Shown in pieces: positions 8,468 to 17,361 of a stretch of DNA of 64,000 bases; within the stretch, counting starts at the first letter, position 1, and the number at the start of each line of letters is the position of its first letter. Both the position numbers and the translations under genes were made by a program. This stretch comes from Bifidobacterium primatium. GTDB lineage: Bacteria; Actinomycetota; Actinomycetes; Actinomycetales; Bifidobacteriaceae. Below the pieces are notes generated by a model. It saw only the letters and a program-made list of their open reading frames with translations. It was not told the origin of the DNA and ran no database searches. The DNA lies in NCBI RefSeq assembly GCF_002802875.1, contig NZ_PEBI01000001.1, positions 831,830 to 895,829 of the forward strand, given 5' to 3'.

Positions 8468-9562
8468 CTAGAAAATGAAGGCGGAGACGGCGGTCAGGGA
8501 GACGAGGGAGAACAGCGTCGTCACGAGCACCAGGCCGACGGCGTATTCCGGCATGTTCTTCGCACGGCCGGAGAACATGGCGATCGTCGTCATCGTCGGC
8601 AGACCGGAAATCAGCGACATCATCTCGATCATCTCGTGGGTGAGCGGCAGGCCGGTCACGCCGGCGAACCACGTCATCAGCGCGTAGAAGCCGACGGGAA
8701 ACAGCAGCATCTTCGCCACCATACCGACGTACAGCTCGTATTTCGCGAACACGCCCCACCATTTCGTCAGCGCGAACAGGCCGCCGAGATAGAACAGCGA
8801 CAGCGGCGTCGACATCTGGCCGATCGTGTGCAGCGGCGTCAGAATCACCGTCGGCACGCGCACGCCGGCGACGATGATCGCCAGTGCGATGAGAATGCCG
8901 ATGAACGCCGGATTCGCGAATCGCCTGAGAAAACCGAGAATGCGTCGGGAAAGAGGAATCGTCGCGGTATCGGCGACGGCCTCCGAACGGACGGTCGACG
9001 CAGCAGTCACACCCGATCGGGAAGCACCGGAACCGGAGCCGGCGCCGCCGGCAACGGAGCCAGCGCCGTTCTCGCCGGCCGCTCCCCCACGAACCGGCTC
9101 GCGAACCGGCTCGCACAGCCACACGCCGTACGACCACAGCAGCGCCTGGTCGACGAGCGACATCAGCACGATGAAGATCGCGCCGTCCTTGGGAAACAGC
9201 GCCATGACGAGCGGAATGCCGATGAAGCCCGCATTGCCGAAGATGAATCCTGCCTGGAAGAGATGACTGCGGCTGCCGCGCAACCGCAACGCCCACGCGA
9301 CCAGCGCGAACACCGCCATCAGCAATCCGTACATGATGGCCGTGAGCAGAATGATGCCCCAGTTGCCTACGAGATCGGCGCGCGTGGTGTCGGCGACGGC
9401 GTTGCTGAACACGAGCACGGGGATGAGCACCTTCGTCAGCAACATGCACATGCCGTCGAGCGTCTTCATCCCGTAGAACCGCAGCCGCACGCAGCCGTAC
9501 CCCACCATCATCATGATGAAGAACCCGACGATCTGCCCGACCACGATCTCGAACTGCGTCAT
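8468..9562 (-). CDS. AEC-family auxin efflux carrier-like transporter
   Basis: A 364-residue integral membrane protein with about ten hydrophobic segments and a central hydrophilic loop rich in Gly, Ala and Ser (about 155-215). This matches the AEC (auxin efflux carrier / bile-acid-arsenite fold) family. The two membrane halves and the loop between them are typical. In bacteria such proteins move organic acids such as malate or unknown small anions; the substrate cannot be read here. AGGGAGG precedes the ATG. The gene stands alone and its promoter lies within a 9-base inverted repeat at 9613-9654. Confidence 0.8.
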   Translation of the reverse strand: MTQFEIVVGQIVGFFIMMMVGYGCVRLRFYGMKTLDGMCMLLTKVLIPVLVFSNAVADTTRADLVGNWGIILLTAIMYGLLMAVFALVAWALRLRGSRSHLFQAGFIFGNAGFIGIPLVMALFPKDGAIFIVLMSLVDQALLWSYGVWLCEPVREPVRGGAAGENGAGSVAGGAGSGSGASRSGVTAASTVRSEAVADTATIPLSRRILGFLRRFANPAFIGILIALAIIVAGVRVPTVILTPLHTIGQMSTPLSLFYLGGLFALTKWWGVFAKYELYVGMVAKMLLFPVGFYALMTWFAGVTGLPLTHEMIEMMSLISGLPTMTTIAMFSGRAKNMPEYAVGLVLVTTLFSLVSLTAVSAFIF

Positions 9563-9612
9563 GTCCGCCTCCCTTTGCCCATCGGGGCATGATACTCAGA
9601 GGCGTCAACGTG

Positions 9613-9654
9613 GGGACGAATCCTTATATACGAACGTGTTTTTTAATTCGTCCC
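9613..9654 (-). promoter_or_regulatory. Dyad around the AEC gene promoter
   Basis: GGGACGAAT (9613-9621) and ATTCGTCCC (9646-9654) are perfect inverted arms with 24 bases between them. The enclosed DNA contains, on the minus strand, a TATATAAG -10-like box and A/T runs. It is about 50 bases upstream of the AEC start, a layout typical of an operator pair or a leader hairpin. Confidence 0.45.
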
Positions 9655-9740
9655 GAAGGAAGATTGACGACGAAGGAGCCGGGACGCGAGTCGGAACGGC
9701 GGCCAGCCGATAAGCCATGACGGCCTGCCGGCCGGGCGCG

Positions 9741-11213
9741 TTACGAGCGTTTGACGGCCTTGCGCAGGTCGCGGTCCTCCAGCCTCTGCCTCCACTGGCA
9801 GAATCCGCCGAACACGACGAGCCATACGAGGCCCGCGATCGCCGGGCCTCGCGTATCGGTCGAGATGAACAGCGTGCAGTACACGAAGACGAAGAACGCG
9901 ATGGCCAGCGTATTGGTGAACTTCCACGCCGGCATCACATAGCCGTCGGCGATGAAGTCGGCCGAGACGCGGTAGCGACGATGCGCAATCATCGTCAGCG
10001 TGTAGATGAAGATGATCACCGCCGACGACGCCGACGAGAACAGCACGAAAGCGCTGGAAACCTGCGGGAACGCGTTGATGATCGGCGAGAGCACGATCAT
10101 GCAGGCCGACACGATGATGGCCTTCGCGGGCACGTGGTTCTTCGAGACGACGCCGAGGCGCTGCATGGCTGGCGACGGCGATTCCTTCGCCAGCTGGTAC
10201 AGGTGGCGGCCGGCGGAATACAGCAGCGAGTTCAACGCCGACGACGCGGCGGTGATCACCACGAAGAACACGAGCGCGGCGGCCCAGTCAAGGCCGGCGT
10301 ATTTGAACACCATGATGAACGGGGAGGCGAACGATCCGTCGGCGTTCGGCTGGAAGTTGCGCCACGGCACGATCACCATGATTGCCACGAGCGCGCCGAC
10401 GTAGAAGATGAGCACGCGCAGGATGATCTCGTTGATGGCCTTGGGCAGCACCTTGCGCGGGTTTTCGGTCTCGGAGACGGTCACGCCGATGAACTCGATC
10501 ATCTGGTAGGCGTAGAACACCATCTGGAAGCTCATGAGCAGGGCCAGCCAGCCGTTCGGCGCGAGCGAGAACCCGTCGGTGATGTTGGCGATGCTCACCT
10601 GGCCGGCGGGGCTGATGTGGTCGGAGCCGGTGATCTGCACGGCCGGGTAGTGGTAGCCGATGACGAGCATCACGACGGCGGTGGCTATCATGCCGCAGAT
10701 CAGCGTGATCTTGATCATCGAGAACCAGAATTCGGCCTCGCCGAACACCTTCACCGCAATCAGGTTGATGCCCGACAGCGCCACAAGGAAGCACAGTTCG
10801 ATCAGCCATTTCCAATGGCTGAGGTCGATGCCGAACGTGTCGAAGAACGTGACGAAGTATGTGGACACGGCCGTGATCTCGCTCATGCCGATGAGGATCA
10901 GCACGATCCAGTACGTCCATCCGGCGAAGTGCCCCCAGCCGCGGCCGAGATACCGCGTGATGAAGTTGATGAACGTGTGCTGGCTCGGATCGCGGTACAT
11001 CATCTCGCCGATGCCGCGCATCAGCAGGAACATGATGATGCCGACGGCGATGTAGACGAAGACGATGCTCGGACCGGTGAGCGAGATCGACTTGCCGGAA
11101 CCAAGGAACAGGCCCGTTCCGATGGTGCCTCCGATGGCGATGAACTGCACGTGGCGGTTCTTCAGCCCTCGGTTCATCTGGTTTTCCGCGTCAAGTTCCT
11201 CGACGTCCTGCAT
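9741..11213 (-). CDS. APC-superfamily amino-acid permease
   Basis: A 490-residue, twelve-helix permease of the amino acid transporter (AAT/GABA permease) branch of the APC superfamily. The glycine-rich GGTIGTGLFLGSG segment in helix 1 (about residues 25-40) is the family's substrate and ion-binding motif, and FYAYQMIEFIGVTVSETENPRK-like residues near the middle fit the same branch. It would take up a neutral or aromatic amino acid by proton symport; specificity is not deducible. The start at 11213 was chosen because GGAG lies just before that ATG and the domain begins soon after. The longer in-frame ATG at 11315 adds a Cys-rich stretch unlike the family. Spacing to the SD is short, so the start is only fairly sure. 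Confidence 0.82.
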   Translation of the reverse strand: MQDVEELDAENQMNRGLKNRHVQFIAIGGTIGTGLFLGSGKSISLTGPSIVFVYIAVGIIMFLLMRGIGEMMYRDPSQHTFINFITRYLGRGWGHFAGWTYWIVLILIGMSEITAVSTYFVTFFDTFGIDLSHWKWLIELCFLVALSGINLIAVKVFGEAEFWFSMIKITLICGMIATAVVMLVIGYHYPAVQITGSDHISPAGQVSIANITDGFSLAPNGWLALLMSFQMVFYAYQMIEFIGVTVSETENPRKVLPKAINEIILRVLIFYVGALVAIMVIVPWRNFQPNADGSFASPFIMVFKYAGLDWAAALVFFVVITAASSALNSLLYSAGRHLYQLAKESPSPAMQRLGVVSKNHVPAKAIIVSACMIVLSPIINAFPQVSSAFVLFSSASSAVIIFIYTLTMIAHRRYRVSADFIADGYVMPAWKFTNTLAIAFFVFVYCTLFISTDTRGPAIAGLVWLVVFGGFCQWRQRLEDRDLRKAVKRS

Positions 11214-11390
11214 GTACTCCTCGTTTCCCGCCGCGGCTTCGGTGCTGTCGTTCCCGCACATGCGCATGTATTCGCATGTACTCGCGCGGCTATCGCAATA
11301 ATGCACTAATCGCAATAGTGCAATAGATTACAAAACCTACGGGAGATTTATGTAACGAGGGAAGATTTTCAGACGGGGTTTACGTTGGTT

Positions 11391-11512
11391 GCTCACTGAT
11401 TCCCGCCACGGATTCGATCACTCGTCAATCTCCGCCACGAAACGGCCGGATAGTCAGCGTGTCGTGGCGGAGAACAGTGAGCGACCGGGTTCGCGGCGGA
11501 TCTGATGAGTGA
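11391..11512. repeat. Four-copy palindromic repeat array
   Basis: Two direct copies of a roughly 20-base unit ending in CCGCCACG (11391-11410 and 11417-11439) face two inverted copies (11463-11482 starting CGTGGCGG, and 11492-11512). CTCACTG pairs with CAGTGAG in the outer arms. The array fills most of the gap between the permease gene and the end of the S9 peptidase gene and could form alternative hairpins. Confidence 0.6.
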
Positions 11513-11564
11513 ACGCGGGCGGGGCGGGACGAGCACGGCACCCGTCTCGCCCCGCCCCGCAGCG

Positions 11565-14378
11565 CTACTTGGCCAGCGCCTTCTTCAGGAAGTCGCGCTG
11601 GAAGAGGAGCAGGTTCTCGGCGACGGTCTCGTCGTTGGTCATGTGGGTGATGCCGGTGAGCGGCAGCACCGTGTGCTCGCGGCCGGCGGCGAGCAGTGCG
11701 GAGCTCAAGCGCAGCGTGTTGGCCACGGTCACGTTGTCGTCGGCGAATCCGTGGATGAGCAGCAGCGGGCGGCGCAGGTTCGGCGCATCGGTAATGAGGC
11801 TGTTCTTCGCATACACACGCGAATTGAGACCGAGGTACCGCTCGGTGTAATGGGTGTCGTAGAGTGTCCAGTCGGTGGGCGGGGCGCCGGCGCAGGCCGC
11901 GGCGAACACGTCGGGCGCGCGCAGCACGGCGAGCGCGGAAAGGAAACCGCCGAACGACCATCCGATCATGGCCACATGGTCGAGGTCGGGCCTCGGCACG
12001 ACGCCGTTCCGGCCATCGCCGTCCGCAAGCGCCGCCATCGCCTCGGGCAGGGCGCGCACGGCGTCGACCTGGTCTTCGAGCGAGACGTCGGCGAACTTCT
12101 CGAACATGGCGTGGTCCCACGCGAGTCCGCGGGCGCCGGTGCCGCGTCCGTCGGCCGCGACGACGATGAAGCCCTGGTCGGCCCACCACTGCGAATCCCA
12201 GTGCATCGACTGCGCGAACATGGCTTCGCGATGCATCGGCCCACCGTATGGCTTCATCAATACGGGCAGCGTTTCGGCGCCGGCGTACGGGCTGTCGGCC
12301 GACGGCAGCGTGATCGCCGCGTGCAGGCGACGGCGGCCGAGACGCACGAACGTCGTGTTCGGTGTGAATCCGGGGGTTTCGGCATGGTTGTCGATCGCCG
12401 CGCGGGAGTCGCCGACGATGTGCAGCATGACGGCCTTCGCATCATGCATCGTGCGGCCGGAGATCACCAGGCCGTCGCCGGAACGCGAGGCGGTCCAGAC
12501 GCCCGGTTCGGGATTCAGCACGACCGGCGTGGATGATTCGGAGTGCGGACCGTTGGCGCCGGCAGCGGCGAACTGGTTGCCGAAACCGCTGGCCGTGCCG
12601 GCTTCGGAATCCGATGCCTCGCAGCTGCCGCAATCGCCGCAGCTGTCGCACGATTCATTGGCGTCGCCTTCATGCAGTTCCTGCCAGTACGAGCCGAGGA
12701 ACTCCTGTCCGGCCGGCGGCAGAGGGAAGCTCACCACGTCCACGTCGCGGGCGTCGCGCGTGGCGCACGCCAGCACATCATGGTCGGTTACGTCGAGCAC
12801 GGCGAGAATCTGCCATCCGGCGGGCGTGAACGCGTGCCCGTCGACCGCCAGACGCATGGTGTCGGTCTCCTCGTCGGGCATGGCGGTGATCAGGCGCCCG
12901 TCGGGCGTCCATGACGGGCAGCCGTGAATAAGGTCGAGCCAGTATCGGCTGCCGCTCACGGTGAGCGTCGTCGTCGGCAGCCAGCGCTTGCCCGATTCCT
13001 CGGCCGCAAGCGCGCCGCCGTCCTGCTCCAGCGCGAATCCGTCGAGAATGCTCTGCTGCGGCGCATATCCGACGTTGGGATTGCTGCCTTCGGCACCGAT
13101 CGACAGCACCTGGTCGGCGGTCTGCCGACGGTTCTGCACGAGCAGCAGCGGATCGCCGCCGCGGCTCCAATGCACGTCGGCGAGGTATTCGTAGCCGCGA
13201 CGATCCCACCAGACCTCCGGCAGGTCGACGATGCTGGAGTATGCCATGTTGCCGGCGCGATGCTCGGCCGAACCGATGTCGAAACGGAACAGCCGCACGT
13301 CGGCGTTCTTGGTGAGCGCCTGCGGATAATGCCGCGTGCGGGCCGGTGCGGTCGGGTTCGCCGGGTCGGTAATGTGCCAGACCGGCTCCTGCGATTCGTC
13401 GGCGCGCTCGATCAGCAGGCTTTTCGAATCGGGCGACCACCAGAAACCGTCGTAACGGTCCATTTCCTCGCCGGCTGCGAATTCCGCGAGGCCGACGGTC
13501 ACGTTCGGATCGTCGTAGACGCCGCAGATGGAGCGTTCGTCGTCGGGTTCGCCGTTCTCGCCGATGACGACGAGGTTGATCATGCGGCCGGTCGTGTAGG
13601 CGACGAGCCTGCCGTTCGGCGAGATGCGCGGGTTGAGCACCGGACGGAACAGGCGGCCGGGATGGCCGTTCACGGCCATGGCGGAAACGTACCAGGTGTC
13701 GCCGAGTTCGCGCGTGACGGCATGGAGTTCGCCGTCCTCGACGTTCACGCGGGTAGGACCGGCGGACGCGTCTGCGGCGTCGCCGGCGTCGGCGTCGGGT
13801 TTCTCGAGATCGCCGATGAATTCGATGTCGCCGTCGAACACGATGGTCGTCAGCCACAGACGTCCGTCGACGGTGAACACCACGCGATTGCCGGAATCGT
13901 TGACGCTGTAGGACACGATGCCGCCGGCGGATTCGCGGGCGCGCTCGCGTCGGGCCTTCTCCTCGTCGGGCACGGACGCCTTGGCGGCGGCCAGTGCGGC
14001 ACCGGCGTTCGCGCCGTTGCCGGCCGCCAGCAGGGCGCGGGGGTCGGCCAGCAACGTCTCATGATGCCTGCCGGCGCCGTCGAACCAGCTCATCCACAGG
14101 CAGGTGACGTCGTCTTCCGGGCCGCGCGAGCGCAGGAACAGCGCACGCGAACCGTCGTCGAGGACCTTGGCCGTGCGAGGCGCGCCGAGCGAGAATCGTC
14201 GGGTTCGCGCCTTCGCGCGCGGATACGCCGCGATCGCCGCGCTGACGCCGGCGATATCGGCGGCGGCCGCATCGGTCGCATCGGTCATTGTGGTCTGATT
14301 CGACTGTGCCATATCAGGCTGTTCCACGTCGTTCTGTGCCATGGTGAGTTCCGTCATGATCCGTCTGTCCCCGTTCAT
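11565..14378 (-). CDS. Prolyl oligopeptidase / dipeptidyl peptidase IV family peptidase (S9)
   Basis: A 937-residue serine peptidase, large for the family. A polar N-terminus and a beta-propeller-like region rich in WxS/PDG motifs (for example WWSPDSK and SWTPDGR) lead to a C-terminal alpha/beta hydrolase domain. The nucleophile is Ser808 in GWSFGG. The catalytic Asp is probably in GFADDNV and the His in GITHM near the end. The family cleaves dipeptides or proline-containing peptides. No signal peptide is visible, so it is probably cytoplasmic and handles imported peptides. ATGs at 14384 and 14378 are both possible; GAGAG spaced six bases favours 14378. A Cys/Ser-rich insertion (CDSCGDCGSC) lies in a loop. 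Confidence 0.8.
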   Translation of the reverse strand: MNGDRRIMTELTMAQNDVEQPDMAQSNQTTMTDATDAAAADIAGVSAAIAAYPRAKARTRRFSLGAPRTAKVLDDGSRALFLRSRGPEDDVTCLWMSWFDGAGRHHETLLADPRALLAAGNGANAGAALAAAKASVPDEEKARRERARESAGGIVSYSVNDSGNRVVFTVDGRLWLTTIVFDGDIEFIGDLEKPDADAGDAADASAGPTRVNVEDGELHAVTRELGDTWYVSAMAVNGHPGRLFRPVLNPRISPNGRLVAYTTGRMINLVVIGENGEPDDERSICGVYDDPNVTVGLAEFAAGEEMDRYDGFWWSPDSKSLLIERADESQEPVWHITDPANPTAPARTRHYPQALTKNADVRLFRFDIGSAEHRAGNMAYSSIVDLPEVWWDRRGYEYLADVHWSRGGDPLLLVQNRRQTADQVLSIGAEGSNPNVGYAPQQSILDGFALEQDGGALAAEESGKRWLPTTTLTVSGSRYWLDLIHGCPSWTPDGRLITAMPDEETDTMRLAVDGHAFTPAGWQILAVLDVTDHDVLACATRDARDVDVVSFPLPPAGQEFLGSYWQELHEGDANESCDSCGDCGSCEASDSEAGTASGFGNQFAAAGANGPHSESSTPVVLNPEPGVWTASRSGDGLVISGRTMHDAKAVMLHIVGDSRAAIDNHAETPGFTPNTTFVRLGRRRLHAAITLPSADSPYAGAETLPVLMKPYGGPMHREAMFAQSMHWDSQWWADQGFIVVAADGRGTGARGLAWDHAMFEKFADVSLEDQVDAVRALPEAMAALADGDGRNGVVPRPDLDHVAMIGWSFGGFLSALAVLRAPDVFAAACAGAPPTDWTLYDTHYTERYLGLNSRVYAKNSLITDAPNLRRPLLLIHGFADDNVTVANTLRLSSALLAAGREHTVLPLTGITHMTNDETVAENLLLFQRDFLKKALAK

Positions 14379-14544
14379 TACCATCTCTCAGCGGACAAAT
14401 TCAAATCAACCACAATACCCGAACTTCGGCAAGTATGCGACGGGTGTTTTCGTGACACGCTTCTTGATGGCGGGGAAGGCAGGAAATCAACTAATCGTCA
14501 TTTCGTGGCTTACGGGAGAACCATACGACTCGGCCGGCAGCCAA

Positions 14545-15756
14545 TCAACGGCCGATGCGAATCAATCGACCCACGTTTTCGGCGGTGCGTTCGAGATTCG
14601 CCGGACCGTCGGCGAGCGCACGGTCCAAGGGCACGGCGGCGGGGACGATGCCGAACACCGCGTCGATGCCAAGACCATACAGCTGGTCGATGCCCTCGCC
14701 CACGTAGCCGGCCAGCGCAATCACACCGATTTCAGGATTGCCGCGATGCACGGCCTGCGCCACGCCCATCGGGGTCTTGCCGTACTGCGTCTGGAAGTCG
14801 ATGCCGCCCTCGCCGGTGAGGCAGTAGTCGGCGCCGATTGCGCGGTCGGCCAGGCGCACAGTCTGCGAGACGATTTCGACGCCGGAACGCATGGTCGACT
14901 TCGTGAAGGCGAGGAGCCCCGCGCCGAGGCCACCGGCACCGCCGGCGCCCGGCGCATCGGCCACCTCGATGCCGAGGTCGCGACGGATGACATCGGCGTA
15001 ATGTGTCAGGTTCGCGTCGAGTCGCGCGACCATATCCGGCGTGGCGCCCTTCTGCGGACCGAACACCGCGGACGCGCCCTTCGGACCGACCAGCGGGTTG
15101 GTCACGTCGGAGGCGATGAGCATACGGGTTTCGGCGATGCGCGGGTCGATGCCGGAGACGTCGATATGGTCAAGACGATCGAGGAAGCCGCCTCCGCGTG
15201 GAATCGGATTGCCGTCCACGTCGAGGAACCGCACACCCAGCGCCTCGGCCATGCCGGCGCCGCCGTCGTTCGTGGCCGATCCGCCCACACCGAGGATGAT
15301 CGTGCGGGCGCCGTCGTCGAGCGCGGCACGAATCAGCTGACCGGTGCCATACGTGGTGGTGACGAGCGGGTTCCGGGTCTTGTCATTCACGAACTGGATG
15401 CCGCTGGCGGCGGCCATCTCGATGACGGCAGTGAGGCCGGCGGAATCGGAGGCCGCGCCGGCGGCGACGTCGGCATCAGCGCCGGCAGCGGCACCGTCGA
15501 TGCCCGCCGCAGCTCCCAGCAGGCCGTACTCCGCAACGGCCCGCCGCTGCAACGGGTCGAGCACGGTCGCCTGCCGCAGCTCGCCGCCGGTGGCGTCGAC
15601 CAGCGACTGCACGGTGCCCTCGCCGCCGTCGGCCATCGGCACCATCACATACTCGGCGTCGGGGAACACGCGGCGCAGGCCGGCGCGCATGGCCTCGGCC
15701 GCCTGCCTGGCGGTCATGCAGCCCTTGAACGAATCCGGCGCGATAACGAACTTCAT
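14545..15756 (-). CDS. glxK: Glycerate kinase (GarK/GlxK family)
   Basis: A 403-residue enzyme starting MKFVIAPDSFKG, the hallmark N-terminus of bacterial glycerate kinases. The glycine-rich GVGGSATNDGGAG motif (about 130) and GAGGAGGLGAG (about 280) are typical nucleotide and substrate loops. It phosphorylates glycerate to phosphoglycerate. It includes an Ala/Gly-rich loop of about 20 residues near residue 90. AAGGAG is seven bases upstream of the chosen ATG; an in-frame ATG eight codons earlier lacks such spacing. It lies downstream of the GntP permease gene in the same direction and is presumably co-transcribed under the divergent CdaR-type regulator. Confidence 0.92.
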   Translation of the reverse strand: MKFVIAPDSFKGCMTARQAAEAMRAGLRRVFPDAEYVMVPMADGGEGTVQSLVDATGGELRQATVLDPLQRRAVAEYGLLGAAAGIDGAAAGADADVAAGAASDSAGLTAVIEMAAASGIQFVNDKTRNPLVTTTYGTGQLIRAALDDGARTIILGVGGSATNDGGAGMAEALGVRFLDVDGNPIPRGGGFLDRLDHIDVSGIDPRIAETRMLIASDVTNPLVGPKGASAVFGPQKGATPDMVARLDANLTHYADVIRRDLGIEVADAPGAGGAGGLGAGLLAFTKSTMRSGVEIVSQTVRLADRAIGADYCLTGEGGIDFQTQYGKTPMGVAQAVHRGNPEIGVIALAGYVGEGIDQLYGLGIDAVFGIVPAAVPLDRALADGPANLERTAENVGRLIRIGR

Positions 15757-15866
15757 GACAATCTCCTTTGATTTCAACAATATGGTTGCGATACGTTTTT
15801 CGATACTGCGGTACTGCGATGCGTCCTGCGATACGGGAAGCGGAACGCTCGGAACACCGAAGACAC

Positions 15867-17174
15867 TCAGAACAGCGTGTAGACGAGCGTGGCCACGATG
15901 GTCATCGTCAGGCCGACGATCGACTCGAACGGCACGCTCTTCATGCGCTCGCCGACCGTCATCTTCATCGCCTGGCCGGAGACGTGGAAGTAGTTGCCGT
16001 GCGGCAGGTGGTCAATCACCGTGGCGCCGGCCTGCATGGTCACGGCGGCGGCGACCGGGGTCACGCCGAAGTCGAGGATGGACGAGCCGAACGAGCTGCT
16101 GCCGAGGATCACGCCCGTGGAGGTGGATGCCGTGGCCGCCGCCATGAGGATGCCGGCGAGCGGGGCGAGCAGGGAGCCGGACACGCCCCACGCCTTGATG
16201 AGGTTCACGATCTGCGTGGAGAGGTCGGAGTTGGTGATCAGGCCGCCGATGGCGCCGGCGCCGATGAGGATGAGGACCACGTCGGTCATGCGGGCGAGGC
16301 CGGCCTTGGTGCAGTCGAGCAGGTGACGGCCCTGGCCCATGACGAACAGCCCGATCACGGCGGCGAACGGCAGGATGTACATGGCGTCCACCTGGAATCG
16401 CGTCAGCAGGCCGATGCCCAGCACGCTGCCGATCGGATTGACGAGCAGCAGCACGATGGCGATGACCGGGGCGACCAGGGCGCGACCGATGGTCGGCAGT
16501 TCGCGGGCGGATTCGCCGTTGCCCGCGTCGCCGTTGCCGGCCTCGGCGAGGGTCGGCGCGGCACCGTGGTTGCGCAGCAGCGTGGCCAGCAGGACCGCCA
16601 TGGCCAGACCGCAGACGGCCGGGATGAAGCTGCCGACCATGACCGCGGACGGCTGGATGCCGAAGCCGGAGGCGGCGGCGATGGTGTTCGGGTTCGGGGA
16701 GATGATGTTGCCGGCCTTGCCGCCGCCGGACAACGCCACCAGCAGCGCCAGCTTGGAGATGCCCAGACGGTTGCCCACCTCGAGGGCGATGGGGGCAACG
16801 ATCAGCACGGCCACGGGGATGAACACACCTACCGCGCAGATGATCATCGTGGCGAACGCGAGCGAGAAGATCGCTAGGCTTTCGCCGAACTTCGCGACGA
16901 TGGTCTTGGCGATGCGGTCCGCAGCGCCGGACTCCATCATCACACCGGCCAGCACGCCTGCGGCGAGCACGCGCACGATGGTGCCGACCACGCTCTGGCC
17001 CCCGGCGACCACCACGTTCACGGTCTGCGCGAGCGAGGCGCCTCCGATAAGACAGCCGACCACGGCTCCCAGCAGCAGCGCGTACGTGGCGTTGAGCTTC
17101 CTCAGAATCAGCACGATCGCGACGGCAAGGCCGACCAGCGCCGCCCACCAGGCGATCGACACACCTTCCACCAT
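15867..17174 (-). CDS. GntP-family gluconate/glycerate permease
   Basis: A 435-residue polytopic protein of the GntP (gluconate:H+ symporter) family with about twelve helices. Typical stretches are SGGGKAGNIISPNPN (about 150) and ASTSTGVILGSS near the C-terminus. With a glycerate kinase immediately downstream, the substrate is most likely glycerate or a related sugar acid. AAAGGAG is well spaced before the chosen ATG. The reading frame extends another 46 codons upstream, but that part lacks family similarity and runs over the intergenic promoter region. Confidence 0.88.
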   Translation of the reverse strand: MVEGVSIAWWAALVGLAVAIVLILRKLNATYALLLGAVVGCLIGGASLAQTVNVVVAGGQSVVGTIVRVLAAGVLAGVMMESGAADRIAKTIVAKFGESLAIFSLAFATMIICAVGVFIPVAVLIVAPIALEVGNRLGISKLALLVALSGGGKAGNIISPNPNTIAAASGFGIQPSAVMVGSFIPAVCGLAMAVLLATLLRNHGAAPTLAEAGNGDAGNGESARELPTIGRALVAPVIAIVLLLVNPIGSVLGIGLLTRFQVDAMYILPFAAVIGLFVMGQGRHLLDCTKAGLARMTDVVLILIGAGAIGGLITNSDLSTQIVNLIKAWGVSGSLLAPLAGILMAAATASTSTGVILGSSSFGSSILDFGVTPVAAAVTMQAGATVIDHLPHGNYFHVSGQAMKMTVGERMKSVPFESIVGLTMTIVATLVYTLF

Positions 17175-17349
17175 GACATATCTCCTTTGATTACGTGGTA
17201 TATGGACCAATGCTTTCAATAATGATTGATCTTGATGCTTCCATTTTCCAAGGAAAGTCGCTTGTTTTCCATATCCCCCGGAACGGAAAGACCGATATGG
17301 CAGCCGCCTCAAAATAGTACTGGTAACAGTCGGTTATGGGAATGTCGTC

Positions 17350-17361
17350 TATACTGACGTT
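17350..17361 (+). promoter_or_regulatory. -10 box giving a leaderless cdaR transcript
   Basis: TATACT at 17350-17355 is followed by six bases and then the ATG of the regulator gene. With usual spacing the RNA starts at the A of the ATG, and there is no Shine-Dalgarno sequence. Leaderless initiation is therefore inferred. The -35 is weak, which would suit an activator-dependent or autoregulated promoter. Confidence 0.5.
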
